Of a DNA stretch of 64,000 bases, positions 61,835-64,000 are shown one piece after another. The notes beneath the pieces were generated by a model. The model searched no databases, was not told the origin of the DNA, and worked only from the letters and a program-made list of their open reading frames with translations. Positions within the stretch are counted from its first letter, which is position 1. The number at the start of each line of letters is the position of its first letter. The stretch is from positions 1,240,001 to 1,304,000 of the forward strand of contig NZ_CP044065.1 in the NCBI RefSeq assembly GCF_008693385.1. The letters run 5' to 3'. The DNA comes from Cupriavidus pauculus. Its GTDB lineage: Bacteria > Pseudomonadota > Gammaproteobacteria > Burkholderiales > Burkholderiaceae. A program made the position numbers and the translations under genes.

Positions 61835-62445
61835 GAGAGATATCGGCCCGCGTTGAAGTTCATGACGATGACCATGTTCAGCGCGGCCACCCCGATAAAG
61901 GACCATGCCGCGCTGGCGCCCCCGACGGACCAGGCCGAGGCGAGCAAGATCATCAGGTCGAATACGAGCAGGGTACGTCCGACCGGAAGTCCTCGCGTCT
62001 GGAACAGGCGCATGGCGACGATACTGGTGCCTCCCGCGCTGAAGCCGTGGCGGAAGATGATCAGGAAGCCGACGCCGAGCAGCAACCCGCCGGCGATGGC
62101 GGCATAGGCTGGGAACTCGGCGTCGATATGCAGCAGTTCCGGCTGCAGATTGCTGAGGGCGGAGAGGGTGGCGATTCCGGCCAGCGCCTTCACGGTGAAG
62201 ATCCATCCCATGCGGCGCGCGGACATGACGAAGAAGGGAAGGTTGATCAGGAAGAATGCCGTGCCGAACGGCACGTGCCAGACGTAATGCGCAAGGAAGG
62301 CAAGGCCCGCCACGCCGCCCACGAGCAGATGGGACGCCTTGAGTATCTGCACGCCGAGCGCGGCGAGCATGGCGCCGACCAGCAGCGCGACGATATCCTC
62401 CAGATAGGAGTGTTGGGCGGCGCCGAAGCCAAAGATGTGTTTCAT
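61831..62445 (-). CDS. YitT-family membrane protein
   Basis: The 204-residue protein has about six predicted membrane segments, such as LVGAMLAALGVQILKAS near 22 and YAAIAGGLLLGVGFLIIFRH near 113. The motif FRHGFSAGGTSIVAMRLF near 130 is typical of YitT (DUF161) proteins. Members are often fused to a DUF2179 domain, which is missing here. Function is unknown; some YitT proteins have been linked to small-molecule or ion export. It is convergent with the M20 gene and 112 nt downstream of the porin start side. Confidence 0.85.
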   Translation of the reverse strand: MKHIFGFGAAQHSYLEDIVALLVGAMLAALGVQILKASHLLVGGVAGLAFLAHYVWHVPFGTAFFLINLPFFVMSARRMGWIFTVKALAGIATLSALSNLQPELLHIDAEFPAYAAIAGGLLLGVGFLIIFRHGFSAGGTSIVAMRLFQTRGLPVGRTLLVFDLMILLASAWSVGGASAAWSFIGVAALNMVIVMNFNAGRYLS

Positions 62446-62557
62446 GATGCCGATGCGAGCGTTGATGTCGAGTGAGCGTCGATGTCGACCGTGCGGTACG
62501 GCCTGCGCCGTGCCCGAAAGCGGGCAGGCCGCAGGCCCCTCGTATGGGAAGCGACGA

Positions 62558-63610
62558 TCAGAAGATGTGCTTGATGCCGATGACCACGCCGGTCTGGTTC
62601 GCGCCCGCGGCGACCCGCGTGCCGACAGCCGCGCCTGTGGTGGCCGTCCCCCGGTTGTTCACATAGGTGGCATTCGCGTAGGCCATCGTGCGTCGCGAGA
62701 GCCCGTACTGCAGCGCGAGCACATAACTCAGCGTGTCGTTTCCGGATTGACGCCTGTCGTTCCAGTAAGCGCCGCCGCGCAATACGAGCCTGGGATGGAA
62801 CTTGTAGTAACCGCCGAGCCAGTAGAGATTCGCGCGATACTGCGGCGCGGTCAGGTCGCTCTGGAGATAGCGATAGCCCGCGACCACGCCGGCCGACGCA
62901 AAGTCGTAGCTCACGGCCGTCGTGTAGCGGCGCTCCAGGGAACCGGCGGACGCGACTGTGGTGCCGCGCCGTTGATCATAGGCGGCTGCCATCGATAGCG
63001 CATTGCCGTTGTACCGCGCACCGACGCTCATCTCCTGTCCCACGCGCAGGTTGCCGGGCACTTCCGAACCGTTCGCGATCGTCGAGTCATAGCCGGTGCT
63101 GTACAGCGCGGTCACGGCGACCGGGCCGATGTCGCGCCAGATCTTGACGGCGTTGTCGACGCGGTTGGTGAACTGCGCATCCTGCGCCAGAAGGCCGTAG
63201 GTGGTGTAGCGCGTCGGCTCGAACGCGGGAAACAGGTCATAGAGCGTGTTGACCTGCCGCCCCAGCGTGATGCGCCCCCAAGCGGAGTTCAGGCCAACCC
63301 AGGCCTGACGGCCGAACAACCGGCCACCTTGCACCGATGTCCCCGTATCGGTGGCAAAGCCGCTTTCGAGCGCGAAGATCGCCGACATGCCGGACCCAAG
63401 ATCTTCCTTGCCACGGAGCCCCCAGCGAGAGCCCGCGGTATTGCCGGACGACACGCGGTACACATTGTCCTGGCCCCGCGCGTTTGCGTGGCTCATATAC
63501 TCGATGCCGGTGTCGACCACGCCGTATAGCGTGACAGTGCTTTGGGCATGCGCTCCGGCTGCCGCGGCGATAACTGTGCCGACAACCGCGGCTTGTGGAA
63601 GAAACTTCAT
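62558..63610 (-). CDS. Outer-membrane porin (gram-negative general porin family)
   Basis: The 350-residue protein has a signal peptide cleaved near GAHAQS, then SVTLYGVVDTGIEY-type strands (about 22-40) typical of beta-proteobacterial 16-strand porins. Alternating aromatic strands follow (for example AWVGLNSAWGRITLGRQ near 100) and the chain ends in Phe (GIKHIF), the outer-membrane assembly signal. It should form trimeric channels for small solutes. The ATG at 63610 has AGGTG upstream. An inverted repeat lies 51-69 bp upstream. Confidence 0.94.
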   Translation of the reverse strand: MKFLPQAAVVGTVIAAAAGAHAQSTVTLYGVVDTGIEYMSHANARGQDNVYRVSSGNTAGSRWGLRGKEDLGSGMSAIFALESGFATDTGTSVQGGRLFGRQAWVGLNSAWGRITLGRQVNTLYDLFPAFEPTRYTTYGLLAQDAQFTNRVDNAVKIWRDIGPVAVTALYSTGYDSTIANGSEVPGNLRVGQEMSVGARYNGNALSMAAAYDQRRGTTVASAGSLERRYTTAVSYDFASAGVVAGYRYLQSDLTAPQYRANLYWLGGYYKFHPRLVLRGGAYWNDRRQSGNDTLSYVLALQYGLSRRTMAYANATYVNNRGTATTGAAVGTRVAAGANQTGVVIGIKHIF

Positions 63611-63929
63611 GTGTCACCTGATTGACTGGGCGGCGTTATGCCGCCGGGGTTCGATGGATCGATTGCGGCGTGCGCAATCATGGTGATTCCGGGAACGCGT
63701 GCTGCGTCGCATCTGACCTGCGTCAGCCGGATACCAAGAGAGAAAGCGAGTGCAGTGCCGGTCTTCATGCCTCTGCGGCGAGACTTCCATGCGAGGCCGG
63801 CATGCTGGACGGTATGGGCGCGGACGATCGTGGCTCGTTGCGATCCACAGCCGGGGTTCTCCCGGATGGCTACCCGATAAACGTGTCCGGCAGCGCGGAC
63901 TCGGAGAATCGGCCGGGCTTGTCACCGCG
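63611..63929. other. Intergenic region upstream of the porin gene
   Basis: About 320 bp between the porin start and a possible gene at the window edge. Short open frames exist on both strands but lack ribosome-binding sites and recognisable domains. It holds the inverted repeat at 63661-63679 and presumably the porin promoter. Confidence 0.5.
63661..63679. promoter_or_regulatory. Inverted repeat upstream of the porin gene
   Basis: GATTGCG (63661-63667) and CGCAATC (63673-63679) are a perfect inverted repeat with a 5-bp spacer. It lies 51 to 69 bp upstream of the porin ATG, where an operator would sit. The regulator is unknown. Confidence 0.5.
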
Positions 63930-64000
63930 ATGCAGCGATCCGCTCAGGCACCGCGGCGCGCGCTACGGATCGGATTGGTGCAGGATGCGACGTGTTTGGG
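63930..64000 (+). CDS. Possible gene start cut by the right edge
   Basis: An open frame from ATG 63930 gives MQRSAQAPRRALRIGL and continues to the window end (23 codons). The Arg/Ala opening followed by RIGLVQD could be the start of a periplasmic or ATP-binding protein, but only a fragment is visible and there is no strong ribosome-binding site. The frame is also open upstream to about 63789. Treat as tentative. Confidence 0.3.
   Translation, partial: MQRSAQAPRRALRIGLVQDATCL

Overview
The window is about 65-70% GC, densely coded on both strands, and carries no rRNA, tRNA, phage, transposase or CRISPR. It looks like a chromosome or chromid of a Burkholderiales beta-proteobacterium, most likely Cupriavidus or a close relative. 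This rests on gene content: a prpB-prpC-acnD-prpF operon with a sigma-54 PrpR activator, four orphan Bug (TctC-like) substrate-binding proteins, a DUF3649/PepSY/DUF3325/TonB-receptor iron set, a porin ending in Phe, and a polB beside a small cysteine-rich protein. The genus is an inference.

Layout. 1-1.7 kb: two adjacent secreted proteins with beta/gamma-crystallin-like repeats, the second cut by the window edge. 1.9-11.4 kb: periplasmic L-asparaginase, then the methylcitrate (propionate) operon and divergent prpR, with a readable control region (-24/-12 promoter, IHF site, two palindromic activator sites). 11.5-16.8 kb: two AhpD-like proteins around an unknown secreted protein, a membrane-anchored J-protein and a MocR/PdxR-type regulator. 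17.2-21.4 kb: an unusual cbb3-type oxidase operon in which a CcoS-like segment is fused to CcoN, followed by CcoO, a mono-haem cytochrome c, a SCO protein and a polytopic membrane protein. 21.5-24 kb: HD-GYP phosphodiesterase and purT. 24-28.4 kb: LysR regulator divergent from a Bug protein, an MmgE/PrpD protein and a D-2-hydroxyacid dehydrogenase. 28.5-33 kb: Nudix/metallo-beta-lactamase fusion, DNA polymerase II and its small partner. 33-40.1 kb: Bug proteins flanking an iron-uptake operon. 40.2-47 kb: S9 peptidase, LysR with HpcH/HpaI aldolase and Bug protein, HAD phosphatase, MDR oxidoreductase. 47-53 kb: envelope proteins (TonB-C-like lipoprotein, S41 protease homologue lacking its catalytic Lys, small lipoprotein, DUF2789, PRC-barrel, PHP-domain lipoprotein). 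52.8-58.7 kb: yqhD, Tat-signal mqo, cupin, beta-carbonic anhydrase, HD hydratase-like protein and a divergent GlxA-type regulator. 59-64 kb: MBL-fold and M20 secreted hydrolases, YitT membrane protein, porin, and possibly the start of another gene.

How the parts work together. The best-resolved system is propionate catabolism. PrpR probably senses 2-methylcitrate, binds paired palindromes and, with IHF bending, activates sigma-54 transcription of prpBC-acnD-prpF, which convert propionyl-CoA plus oxaloacetate to pyruvate plus succinate. Much of the rest is a scavenging and catabolic repertoire: periplasmic binding proteins, secreted hydrolases and LysR-controlled small operons. Their substrates cannot be read from sequence. 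A GC-rich palindrome with CCCTCTCC-type arms recurs at four gene ends and probably acts as a terminator or mRNA-end element.

Start codons were chosen from ribosome-binding sites, signal peptides, overlaps and family length. Family assignments come from motif recognition and no database was searched.
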